This document shows positions 17,440-25,678 of a DNA stretch of 64,000 nt, one piece after another. Every line of letters starts with the position of its first letter. Position 1 is the stretch's first letter. The stretch comes from Wenyingzhuangia sp. Lineage in GTDB: Bacteria; Bacteroidota; Bacteroidia; Flavobacteriales; Flavobacteriaceae. The stretch lies in the NCBI GenBank assembly GCA_020628175.1, contig JAHDFK010000006.1:1-64000 (forward strand), given 5' to 3'. Under the pieces are notes generated by a model. It had not been told where the DNA came from. It saw nothing but the letters and a program-made list of their open reading frames with translations, and did no database searches. Position numbers and translations under genes: made by a program.

Positions 17440-19284
17440 CTATTCTTTAACCACAAATTTTTTATTTGTTCTAAAAATGTGTTTCCATTCAGGACTATAC
17501 AATTGTGATCTATTTTTTCGTGCTCCAATAGCTTTTCCAACAATAATCAACACCGTTCGTGTTTTTTTACTGTCTTTTACAATCTGTGCCAAATTCTCTA
17601 ATTTTCCTGTATGTATTTCTTCATCTTTCCATGTCAATCTATACAATACGGCAACAGGCGTATCGGCATCATAATGTTCTAACATTTGTGCTTGTACTTT
17701 TTTAGCAATTCCTGCACTTAAAAAGATACACATTGTTGCGTTTGTTTTGGCAAAATTAGACAAGCTTTCTTTTGAAGGCATTGGTGTTTTACCTTCTCCT
17801 CTTGTTAATACAATAGACTGTACAACTTCTGGTATCGTAAATTCTGATTTTAGGACAGCTGCTGCCGCACTAAATGATGAAATTCCTGGAACAATAAAAT
17901 AATCCATTCCAAACTCATCAAAAATCGTCATTTGTTCTTGTATTGCTCCATATAAAGATGGATCTCCCGATTGCAAACGCACAATAGAATTCCCTCTATT
18001 GTAATGTGTTTTCATCAAATCTATTTGCTCTTCCAAAGTCATCATAGCCGAGTTACGTACAACAGCTTCTGGCTTGCACCAGTTTGTCATTTCTTCAGGT
18101 ATTAAACTTCCTGCATACAAAACACAATCTGCATTTTCTAAATATTGTTTTCCTTTAACGGTTATCAACTCTTCATCTCCAGGTCCTGCTCCAATAATGG
18201 CAACTTGTCCTTTACGTTCAAACTCCGAAAATAGAGCAATTGCATATGTAAATTTTTCGTTGGTAGTTTCTAAACGAACTTTTTGCTTTTCTACCAACAC
18301 TTTTTTGTTTTTAGACAACAACAAAGCTGTAGCTTCTGAAACTCCTTGCACGCCAATTTTACGCAATACTACATCGCTAGGGTTGGGTACTTCTACGGTC
18401 TGAATTTCATCTGCCACAAAAGTTTTAAAAGGAATTTTATTGTTTTTAGCAAATACAACATAAGCTTCTTGATTTGCTTTTATGTCTATCGATCCTAACT
18501 CACGAACTGCCTCGAACAAAAAACCTTCTTCTTTAATTTTTTCTTTTAAAACGGTATCAAACAAATCATTGTTTAACGCTTTAGAGCACCCGCTTCCAAC
18601 AGCTAGTACTTTAGGTACAAATGTTAAAGTAGGTACCTTAAAATCATAGACTTTGTAAGTAACAACAATACACAATTCAAATTCAGAAAAATCAATTGCA
18701 GCTGCATCGTAAAATACCGATACAAAACTCGGAAGTGTTTTTTCTAAATATGCAGTTCCTTTGTCTTTTACATCTAACAACAAAGCTGTGGGCTTGTTAT
18801 TTACAAACAAAGCAATCAAACTATTTAACGAATCGTTGTGTTTTACAGACCAATTAAATTGTGTAGCTAAAGTATCTAACGCCCAAATATTTTGTAAATC
18901 GCTTGATGTAGAAATAATTGCTTTTCCTCCTAACAACTGAGCTGCTTTTAATGCAAAATCATTGGCACCTCCTACATGCCCACTCAATACAGCTTGTACG
19001 TTTAATCCTAAATCATCTACACAAATAACTGCAGGATCTGTAGTTTTATCTGCTATATATGGGGCTATGGTTCTTACACAAATACCTAAAGCACCTACAA
19101 AACAAATTCCATCTAATTTCTTAAAATTCAATTCTAAATAATCCGAAATGGATGCAATGGTTGATACATGCTCATTTTGAGAAGGTCGCGTACTAATTAA
19201 CACCGACTTTGGAAACTGTTTTTGTAACAACAAAGCTTTCTCAATGGCTCTATCTGTAATGGCTATAATGGCTATTTTTTTCAT
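17440..19284 (-). CDS. cbiGF: CbiG-CbiF fusion (cobalt-precorrin-5A hydrolase / precorrin-4 C11-methyltransferase)
   Basis: The 614-residue bifunctional protein has CbiG at residues 1-~345: a central VLSGHVGGANDFA at about 108-120 and the C-terminal AVGSGCSK and RKIGVQGVSEATAL segments. CbiG opens the delta-lactone of cobalt-precorrin-5A. Residues ~355-614 are CbiF/CobM, a tetrapyrrole methyltransferase: AIIGAGPGDEELITVKG, YAGSLIPEE, LQSGDPSLYG and VPGISSFSAAAA. CbiF methylates C-11 in the step just before CbiG, so the fusion links consecutive reactions. It starts 3 nt after the cbiET stop. Confidence 0.95.
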   Translation of the reverse strand: MKKIAIIAITDRAIEKALLLQKQFPKSVLISTRPSQNEHVSTIASISDYLELNFKKLDGICFVGALGICVRTIAPYIADKTTDPAVICVDDLGLNVQAVLSGHVGGANDFALKAAQLLGGKAIISTSSDLQNIWALDTLATQFNWSVKHNDSLNSLIALFVNNKPTALLLDVKDKGTAYLEKTLPSFVSVFYDAAAIDFSEFELCIVVTYKVYDFKVPTLTFVPKVLAVGSGCSKALNNDLFDTVLKEKIKEEGFLFEAVRELGSIDIKANQEAYVVFAKNNKIPFKTFVADEIQTVEVPNPSDVVLRKIGVQGVSEATALLLSKNKKVLVEKQKVRLETTNEKFTYAIALFSEFERKGQVAIIGAGPGDEELITVKGKQYLENADCVLYAGSLIPEEMTNWCKPEAVVRNSAMMTLEEQIDLMKTHYNRGNSIVRLQSGDPSLYGAIQEQMTIFDEFGMDYFIVPGISSFSAAAAVLKSEFTIPEVVQSIVLTRGEGKTPMPSKESLSNFAKTNATMCIFLSAGIAKKVQAQMLEHYDADTPVAVLYRLTWKDEEIHTGKLENLAQIVKDSKKTRTVLIIVGKAIGARKNRSQLYSPEWKHIFRTNKKFVVKE

Positions 19285-19287
19285 GTG

Positions 19288-20493
19288 CTAATATTTCACT
19301 GCAGTGTGAATCTTAATTTTGTTATGTTCATCTACCTGTAAACGGGTAGTTTGTATTGTAAATCCTTTTTGCTCTAAAACAGTTGTAAAAACTGATGATG
19401 TTGTTGTTTTTACAGCGTTGGTTACAATTCTTATCTTCTTATTTAATGCTATTAATTTTTCTAGCATTTCTTCTAATCTATTTCCATGTCCTCCAATAAA
19501 AACAACATCTGGAATGGCATAGTTTTTTAAATCCAATTCAAAAAAATCATCAATCACAACTTGTATACCTGGAGTTGCAAACTGTTCTTTATTTTTCTGA
19601 ATAATAGCTTTACAAATCGTTCGTTTTTCAAAAGCAACAACATCCAATGTTGGCTCCCAATTTTTAGCTTCAATAGCTACCGAACCTGTACAAGCTCCAA
19701 TATCCCAAAACACTTCTTGTTCTGTTAAATTCAATGCCTGAATGGTACACAAACGAATTGGCATTTTCGTAATCATGTTTTCTCTATTGGGTAAATGATG
19801 AAAATTTTCATTAGGAAAACCCAAAATGCGTTGTTTGGAATACTCTTGCAGTAACAAAACACAATTCAAGCTCTTAAATGTTTTGTTTACGCAGGCTTGT
19901 AATGATATTTCCGTGATTTTTTCTTCAGCTCCATCCAACTCTTCTCCTACAATAATTTTGTAATTATCAAAACCATATTGCAACATACGTTTTGCAATTT
20001 CTGAAGGGTTTTTAGCAGCATCGGTTAGCACTCCTATTTGTTTTTCTCTTTTAATTAAAGCAATGTCTAATGCATCCCACGGTCTGCCATGTACCGACAC
20101 AGATGTTATAAAACTATAATTTGTATGCGTTTTATGACATAAACGTTGTAAACTATTAAAGTAAGGATGTACTTCTAATTTTGCATTGGGTAACAAACTT
20201 TGCAATGTATTGCCAAAACCATAAAAAAACGGATCGCCAGAAGTAAACACTACAATAGGTTCTGATGACTCTTTGTATTGTTGAACAACAGCATCCATAG
20301 ATCCTGAAATAAAAATCCACTTATGAGTTGTAGGTATAGTATCTTTTAACAATTCATAATGTCTTTTCCCTCCAGAAAAAACAGTGGACTTTTTTATGAT
20401 TTGTAGGACATCAGGTGTTAGAACAGGCTTTTTATGATTGCCTATTCCTACCAATACAAACGTATGTTTTTTTGTTTTTCCCACCTCTATCAA
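19288..20493 (-). CDS. cbiET: CbiE-CbiT fusion (precorrin-7/-6B methyltransferase-decarboxylase)
   Basis: The 401-residue protein, equivalent to CobL, has two parts. Residues ~10-200 form the CbiE methylase domain (VGIGNHKKPV, SGDPFFYGFG, SVSVHGRPWDAL). Residues ~215-400 form CbiT, a Rossmann SAM methyltransferase with DIGACTGSVAIEAK at about 265-278 and DVVFIGGHGNRLEEM near 340. Together they methylate C-5 and C-15 and remove the acetate carboxyl at C-12. The gap to cbiHC upstream is 6 nt. Confidence 0.93.
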   Translation of the reverse strand: MIEVGKTKKHTFVLVGIGNHKKPVLTPDVLQIIKKSTVFSGGKRHYELLKDTIPTTHKWIFISGSMDAVVQQYKESSEPIVVFTSGDPFFYGFGNTLQSLLPNAKLEVHPYFNSLQRLCHKTHTNYSFITSVSVHGRPWDALDIALIKREKQIGVLTDAAKNPSEIAKRMLQYGFDNYKIIVGEELDGAEEKITEISLQACVNKTFKSLNCVLLLQEYSKQRILGFPNENFHHLPNRENMITKMPIRLCTIQALNLTEQEVFWDIGACTGSVAIEAKNWEPTLDVVAFEKRTICKAIIQKNKEQFATPGIQVVIDDFFELDLKNYAIPDVVFIGGHGNRLEEMLEKLIALNKKIRIVTNAVKTTTSSVFTTVLEQKGFTIQTTRLQVDEHNKIKIHTAVKY

Positions 20494-20499
20494 TCGCTT

Positions 20500-21873
20500 T
20501 TACGAATAATATAATTCTGCTTCTTTTAACGTATAGGCTGCATTTACAATTGCTGCAGCAATATTGCTTCCTCCTCTATTACCTTCTACCAACACCCATG
20601 GTGTATTTTGTATCTGAGACAATTGTTCTTTAGATTCTATTACATTTACAAAACCTACAGGCACTCCTATAACTCCTGCAATGTTTAAATTTTTATTACT
20701 GCGCAATTGCTCTGTAATTTCCATTAAAGCTGTAGGTGCATTACCTACCACATATAGGGCATTTGGATACAAGGCTAATGCTTTTCGTATTCCTGCTTGC
20801 GAACGGGTAATATTTTGTTCTACAGCCATTTCCATAGCATCGGCATCGTTTAAGCAACACACTATTTTATTTTGATACTCCTTGCTAAACGCTTTTGTAA
20901 TTCCCGATTGTACCATCGTTACATCGGTAACAATAGTACCTCCGTTCTTTAAATGTTCGTGCCATTTTGCAAGAGCATTGTCGCTTGCTTTGTAATAGTT
21001 AAAATCTTCTACAACTCCTGTTGTATGTATCAATCGTGTAATTGCCCATTTGTCTTGTTGTGCAAACGGCAATTCTTTTACTTGCTCTGCTACAATTCTA
21101 AAACTCTCTTGCTGAATTTCTTTTCCTGTATGAGGTTTTCTATTTAAATAACCTCTAGGCGTTACTAAAAAGTTTTGAAACTGAAATGTTTGAGAATTCC
21201 CGATCATGACCAAACTAAACATATCCACATCTTCCGGATTTAGTTTTTCTAAGGTCGTTATCTTTATTTCCTCCTCAGGTCTGGTTACCTGTTTTACAAT
21301 TGCTACAGGTGTATCTGGGTTGCGCTCTTCTAAAAATATTTTTTGCAATCTACCCAATTGCCAATGTCTTTTAATACTACGCGGATTGTACAAACTCGTT
21401 ACAAAATCTCCCATAGCGGCTGCTCGAATTCTTTTTTCTATCACATTCCATGGTGTCATCAAATCAGACAACGAAATACAACAAAAATCATGACCTAATG
21501 GCGCTCCTAATTTACTTCCAGAAGCTAAAAAAGCAGATACTCCTGGTAGGGTCTCTAACTCTAAAGTTTGTAAATCTTGCTTTGCAACCATTTCGTAAAC
21601 AATGGCTGCCATAGAATAAATACTAGCATCTCCAGAGCCAATAACCACTACATAATTTCCTTCTTTTGCTTTTTCTATAGCTTTTGCTGCTCTCGCCTCT
21701 TCTTTACCTAAAGGCATTGCTATTAGCTCTGCCTCTTTTTTAAAATAGGCCTCTCCAAACTGAAAATAATAATCGTATCCTATAACAACATCTGCATTTA
21801 CCAATGCTTTTTGTACCAATGGTAAAATATATTCTTTTCCTCCAGGTCCTAAGCCCGCTACAGTTATTTTCAT
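20500..21873 (-). CDS. cbiHC: CbiH-CbiC fusion (precorrin-3B C17-methyltransferase / precorrin-8X methylmutase)
   Basis: The 457-residue fusion has CbiH/CobJ at residues 1-~240: VAGLGPGGKEYI, GSGDASIYSMA, LPGVSAFLASGSKLGAPLGH and SLYNPRS. Residues ~250-457 are CbiC/CobH: the catalytic His in RLIHTTG, DVTMVQSGI, VGNAPTALMEI and GVPVGFVN. CbiH contracts the ring and methylates C-17. CbiC moves the methyl from C-11 to C-12 at the end of the ring reactions, so this fusion joins non-consecutive steps. It overlaps cbiL by 4 nt (ATGA type). Confidence 0.94.
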   Translation of the reverse strand: MKITVAGLGPGGKEYILPLVQKALVNADVVIGYDYYFQFGEAYFKKEAELIAMPLGKEEARAAKAIEKAKEGNYVVVIGSGDASIYSMAAIVYEMVAKQDLQTLELETLPGVSAFLASGSKLGAPLGHDFCCISLSDLMTPWNVIEKRIRAAAMGDFVTSLYNPRSIKRHWQLGRLQKIFLEERNPDTPVAIVKQVTRPEEEIKITTLEKLNPEDVDMFSLVMIGNSQTFQFQNFLVTPRGYLNRKPHTGKEIQQESFRIVAEQVKELPFAQQDKWAITRLIHTTGVVEDFNYYKASDNALAKWHEHLKNGGTIVTDVTMVQSGITKAFSKEYQNKIVCCLNDADAMEMAVEQNITRSQAGIRKALALYPNALYVVGNAPTALMEITEQLRSNKNLNIAGVIGVPVGFVNVIESKEQLSQIQNTPWVLVEGNRGGSNIAAAIVNAAYTLKEAELYYS

Positions 21874-22571
21874 TTTTTTATTGTAATTAAAGAGAAATAC
21901 GGAATTTCTCTAGCTTTTATTTCTTCCCAATTTGAGGACACAAACTCTTGGTTGGTTCCTAAACGTTCGCTATAAAAAAGTTGATATGTATTTGATTTTA
22001 CTACAGCATCAATAACATCTATAACATTGTATATTTTCATCAGCACCACCGTATCACAATACGTTAAAGCTTCTTCTAAAATTTCTTTAGAGGCAACTCT
22101 AGGCAAAACCATCACTTTTTCGTTTTGCAAACACAAAGGCTTTTTATGAATAGCGGCTCCTAAACCATACGATGTGATTCCTGGAACTAAGGTAACCTCT
22201 AAATTATGTGTTTTTATTTTTTCTAACAGATACGAAAACGAACTAAAAGTATTGATATCTCCTTCGCTCACAATTGCTACTGTTAATCCGTTTTTATAAT
22301 CTTCTTGTATTTGATGAAAAGCAGTATCGTAAATTTCTTTTGCTTGTGTTCTCGCTAAACTCATTTCTAAATAAAACCCAAAACATTTAGCTTCTGGCAA
22401 ATTATAATGCGCTAAAATAGATTGTGAATAGCTAGAATTTACACCATTTTTAAATAACGACCCCGGATAGTAAATTTTATCCACAGCTTCTAGAATTTTC
22501 AAACCTTTTACGGTTATCAAATCTGGATCTCCAGGACCTAAAGAAACACCATATATCATTGCTTTTTTCAT
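21870..22571 (-). CDS. cbiL: Precorrin-2/cobalt-factor II C20-methyltransferase
   Basis: The 233-residue CbiL/CobI methyltransferase adds a methyl at C-20. The N-terminus has YGVSLGPGDPDLITVKG, then YYPGSLF at about 34-40, VSEGDINTFSSFSYL near 102-116 and VPGITSYGLGAA near 130-141. The length fits CbiL. It starts 4 nt after cbiX and overlaps cbiHC by 4 nt. The enzymes of adjacent steps (CbiX, CbiL, CbiH) are encoded in pathway order. Confidence 0.94.
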   Translation of the reverse strand: MKKAMIYGVSLGPGDPDLITVKGLKILEAVDKIYYPGSLFKNGVNSSYSQSILAHYNLPEAKCFGFYLEMSLARTQAKEIYDTAFHQIQEDYKNGLTVAIVSEGDINTFSSFSYLLEKIKTHNLEVTLVPGITSYGLGAAIHKKPLCLQNEKVMVLPRVASKEILEEALTYCDTVVLMKIYNVIDVIDAVVKSNTYQLFYSERLGTNQEFVSSNWEEIKAREIPYFSLITIKK

Positions 22572-22575
22572 TTCT

Positions 22576-23508
22576 TTAAATTCCTAAAACCTTTTTTACT
22601 TTGTCAAAAAATGTAGGTACTTCTCCCACTTTTTCATCTTCTTCAAACAAAATACCTTTTACATTTAAATGGTGTCCTATTTGTTCTTTTCCTTGTTCTT
22701 CTTCAAAACCAACAATCTGTTTTCTATACTTACACAACTGGCAATTCATATTTGCCGTTCCGTTTATAGCTTCTTCCAAACGTTCGTCAAAAGCTTTTAG
22801 CACATATTCATCTGCACCAAAAGCATTTGTATAAATACATTGCTTTTCTGTTTGGGCATCAAAATCTTCTATTTGCTTGTAAATACGTTCTAACAAAACC
22901 CCTGTAAAAAAGAAAAATGGTATTGCAATAACTCGTTTAAAAGGCAATTTATCTAACAAAGCCAAACTTTCTGGAATACTCGGATAGGCTGTTCCACTGT
23001 AAGCTACAGTTGTAAAACCAAAACCCATACCTTCTCCTAACATACAAGCTAATTTGTGTACATCAGAATTTGCATCTGGATCTGTGGTTCCTCTTCCTAC
23101 CACTAACAAAGCCGTTTCTTTTCTATCTAAAACAGAATGCTTTGCTTCTTCTTCTAAAATTCTTTTTTTAGAAAGTTCTAACAAATGAGAATTTACCCCC
23201 AAATGTGTCCCCATTTTAATGGTTAAACCCGGATAATTGTTCTTGATAGAATTCATTTCGTACGGAATGTCGTTTTTAGCATGCGATCCAGCAAAAAGTA
23301 TTACAGGCAATGCGTAAATCTCGCGTATTCCTTTTTCGTACATTCTACCTACAGCTGCTTCGTACAACGGATGATTGAACTCTAAAAAACCATAATCAAC
23401 TTCATAGTCTGTATATCTCTCTTTCAGTTTTTTAACAAACTCCTGAAAAGATTTTGTTCCCGATTTTCTTCGAGTACCATGACCACAAAGTAATATCCCT
23501 TTTTTCAT
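22576..23508 (-). CDS. cbiX: Sirohydrochlorin cobaltochelatase, long CbiX
   Basis: The 310-residue protein has two tandem CbiX-like halves. The first carries LLCGHGTRRKSG at about 6-17 and ILFAGSHAKNDIP near 71-83, which hold the two catalytic His residues. The second half starts LLVVGRGTTDPDANSD near 135-150 and has FFFFTGVLLERI, so its His residues are replaced and it is probably structural. A CxxC (CQLC) follows near 258. CbiX inserts cobalt into sirohydrochlorin without ATP at the start of the early-cobalt route. It lies in the riboswitch-led unit, 44 nt after the [2Fe-2S] gene. Confidence 0.93.
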   Translation of the reverse strand: MKKGILLCGHGTRRKSGTKSFQEFVKKLKERYTDYEVDYGFLEFNHPLYEAAVGRMYEKGIREIYALPVILFAGSHAKNDIPYEMNSIKNNYPGLTIKMGTHLGVNSHLLELSKKRILEEEAKHSVLDRKETALLVVGRGTTDPDANSDVHKLACMLGEGMGFGFTTVAYSGTAYPSIPESLALLDKLPFKRVIAIPFFFFTGVLLERIYKQIEDFDAQTEKQCIYTNAFGADEYVLKAFDERLEEAINGTANMNCQLCKYRKQIVGFEEEQGKEQIGHHLNVKGILFEEDEKVGEVPTFFDKVKKVLGI

Positions 23509-23552
23509 TTTTATAGTTTCTAGTTATAAAACAACTATCTTAAATTCAATAG

Positions 23553-24359
23553 TTATGATTTTGCAAATTTAGGAAGCTCTAGCCCACCTAATTGTATTTT
23601 TAAACAATAATTCCAAAAAGAATCATCTTTTGTGGTTAACTCTGCTATTAAAGCTCCTTTTTTATTTCTAAAACGAATCTTTTTTTGTGCATTTTCTATT
23701 TGAGCAATGTACTGGGTGCTTGTAATTTTTGCAAACTGTACCTCCTCAGTATCTTTTTTAGAAACAGCTCCAATAATCATCTTCTTACTCTTGTCTGTTG
23801 CTGTTTCAAACACAATTTCATGAATGCTGTTATACAAAACTGTTACTCCGGTTTTAAAGTTAAACAATTCTTGATGTTGAATCTTCAAATCGGCATCTAT
23901 CTTATTGTCTGACAAATACACAAATAGCGGATATAAATATTGATCAGAACTAAATCCTTTTGTTAAGTAATGAGTTCCTAAATCTGTATCTTCTAACAAC
24001 TCAAAAGGTTTCACAACAACGGCTTCTCTTTCATTTTCAGTTTGCATGCTTTCAGCACCTTCTTTAAACAACAAATAATCGGGTATACATGTATTGTTTA
24101 CATGCGCTATGGCTACCTCTTTTGCTTTTTTAGCATCCATTTCTTTGTACCAATGGTTTCCTGGTTGCACAATCCACGTTGGCGCATCTTCACACCTTCC
24201 ATTACATCTAGTTTTAATTGTATGTGTGTTGTTCCACAAACCATTATTTCTTACATAAGCTCTTGCAGATCTTACTGCTAGTTCACTTCCTGCTTTTTGA
24301 CAAGAACTTCCGTCACAAAACATGAAGGTCTGCTTTACTTTTGCTATATCTTTTCCCAT
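23553..24359 (-). CDS. [2Fe-2S] thioredoxin-like ferredoxin-domain protein
   Basis: The 268-residue protein has an N-terminal thioredoxin-fold ferredoxin domain at about 10-95: FCDGSSCQKAG supplies two Cys (C-x4-C) and RCNGRCEDAP supplies two more (C-x3-C), the usual cluster ligands. A C-terminal domain (~120-268) is not recognised. It lies between a B12-receptor remnant and cbiX in the riboswitch-led unit, so it is predicted to work in corrin synthesis, for instance as an electron carrier for cobalt reduction before adenosylation. That role is an inference. It begins 10 nt after the receptor remnant's stop. Confidence 0.8.
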   Translation of the reverse strand: MGKDIAKVKQTFMFCDGSSCQKAGSELAVRSARAYVRNNGLWNNTHTIKTRCNGRCEDAPTWIVQPGNHWYKEMDAKKAKEVAIAHVNNTCIPDYLLFKEGAESMQTENEREAVVVKPFELLEDTDLGTHYLTKGFSSDQYLYPLFVYLSDNKIDADLKIQHQELFNFKTGVTVLYNSIHEIVFETATDKSKKMIIGAVSKKDTEEVQFAKITSTQYIAQIENAQKKIRFRNKKGALIAELTTKDDSFWNYCLKIQLGGLELPKFAKS

Positions 24360-24369
24360 TGCTTACTAA

Positions 24370-24831
24370 CTAATCAAAATAATATGTGATTCCTAATTTT
24401 GCTAAAAAAGGAGTTCCGGGTGTAAAATGAAAATCTTCAACCTCCGATACCTCTCCTTGTAATCTAGATGTGTCGTAAAACACCGCTTCCATCCATTGTG
24501 TATCAAGTATGTTCTCTACAAAAAAGCCAAACTCATACTTCTTTTTCTTGTACTTAAAAGCAGTATCTAAAATAAAATAACTCTCTGCTGTAACCGACTC
24601 ATCTTCTACCAAAGGACGTTCGCCTAAATAACGATAATTCACAGCGCCACTGAACCCGTTGTTTGATTGATTAGAAAGGGTATTGACCTGTTTTTGTTGA
24701 GTAGAAATAGAAGCTAAAGGAATTACGTTTCCTGTTTGAAAATCGGTAACAACACCTTTTAAAATGGCTTCTGATTGGGCAAAAAGAGTTTGCACCAAAA
24801 AAAAAGCACTACATACGACCCATTTTTTCAT
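24370..24831 (-). pseudogene. Collapsed B12-type TonB-dependent receptor
   Basis: From ATG at 24831 this encodes 153 residues, against the 650-800 expected for an outer-membrane receptor. Residues 1-19 form a signal peptide (KKWVVCSAFFLVQTLFAQ), followed by a short Carboxypeptidase-regulatory-like start (LKGVVTDFQTGNVIPLASIS). Near residue 45 the sequence jumps straight to the last barrel strands: GFSGAVNYRYLGERPLVEDE, ESYFILDTAFKYKKKKYEFG, VENILDTQWMEAVFYD, and the terminal aromatic LGITYYFD. The plug and most of the barrel are missing in frame, so it cannot form a transporter. A cobalamin riboswitch lies directly upstream, so the ancestor was presumably BtuB-like. An upstream in-frame start at 24915 lies in the leader and lacks a signal peptide. 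Confidence 0.8.
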
Positions 24832-24961
24832 TAAAAAATTAAGTTTTAGTAGGCTAAGTTCTTGAAATAAAATTGCATTGATAAACTCTAGACTTTTCAC
24901 ACATCTATTTATCAAAACTATATCTACCTCAACCCTTTACCCGAGAGTTAATAATAATTTG

Positions 24962-25125
24962 ATAATGGCAGGTCTCCTGACTTGCTTACAAACAACCCCT
25001 TCCCATATTTGACATACAGTGGTTTTTGTTATTTGCTTTTTTTAAGCTTACAGTTGCGGGAACAGTTTTGGATTTTCACCAAATTCCCTTTTAATCTTTA
25101 TCTTAAAAGATAAAAAACCAAAATC
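24962..25125 (-). promoter_or_regulatory. Cobalamin (B12) riboswitch
   Basis: On the minus strand the core is unmistakable: GGGAATTTGGTGAAAATCC, then ACTGTTCCCGCAACTGTAAG (the B12-binding core), a variable region with GGGAAGG, and finally CAAGTCAGGAGACCTGCC at about 24966-24983, the B12-box end. It follows the ATPase stop at 25148 and precedes the receptor remnant and the long cob unit. It should lower expression of these genes when adenosylcobalamin is plentiful. A separate -7 box lies at 25130-25137. Confidence 0.96.
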
Positions 25126-25129
25126 TTGG

Positions 25130-25137
25130 CAAAGATA
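25130..25137 (-). promoter_or_regulatory. -7 promoter box for the riboswitch RNA
   Basis: The minus strand reads TATCTTTG, a match to TAnnTTTG, about 7 nt before the expected RNA start of the riboswitch. A TTTG lies upstream, but with a 13-nt spacer, shorter than usual. Confidence 0.5.
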
Positions 25138-25147
25138 AGGTTTTCTT

Positions 25148-25678
25148 CTACAAATGATTGATTATAAATTGAATTCTATTTTCAACAGTATCTTGTGGTA
25201 GAAAAATCAGTTCAAAGCCTTTATTTTTATAGGTAGCTACCAATAATTCGTGTAATTTTTCAGCCTCTTTAAAAGATTGTTGTCGCTGTGCATCTTGCAC
25301 ATAAATTAACTGCCAAGGTGTTGTTATAAATACTTTTTTCTGATAAAATTCTTGATAAGGAAATTGCAACAAATACGCGGGTATCTGTCTTTTATGCAAG
25401 CGTAAATAAGCTACCAAATCTAACAAACCTCTATCGCAAAAAGTTGTTTTCAAAGTGCGCCTTTTTAAAATAGGTAGTGTTACTAAAAACACTTCTTTTG
25501 TGAACCCTAAAACATCTTGCCAAGGCGTTTTTAACCCTTTGTTATTTTGCTGTTCTTTAATAACATCACGCGCAACCTCCGAATACGTTTCGAAAGAATT
25601 TAGTTGAGACAAACCCAAAATAACACTTGTTTTCCCCGTTCCTGGCGCTCCTGTTATAATGTATTTTTTAGACTTCAA
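25148..25678 (-). CDS. P-loop ATPase/kinase-like protein in the cob cluster
   Basis: The 176-residue protein has the fold of small AAA_28/NadR-type nucleotide kinases: Walker A GAPGTGKTS at about 9-17, YSEVARDVIKEQ near 32-43, and TTFCDRGLLDLVAYLRL near 78-94, where the Asp-Arg-Gly resembles a lid or catalytic site. The function is not known. It overlaps cbiB by 4 nt and ends just before the riboswitch, so it is the last gene of the cobQ-cobD-cbiB unit. The usual CobU/CobP kinase is not in the window. A kinase or nucleotide-related step in the lower-ligand branch is a possible but unproven role. Confidence 0.75.
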   Translation of the reverse strand: MKSKKYIITGAPGTGKTSVILGLSQLNSFETYSEVARDVIKEQQNNKGLKTPWQDVLGFTKEVFLVTLPILKRRTLKTTFCDRGLLDLVAYLRLHKRQIPAYLLQFPYQEFYQKKVFITTPWQLIYVQDAQRQQSFKEAEKLHELLVATYKNKGFELIFLPQDTVENRIQFIINHL

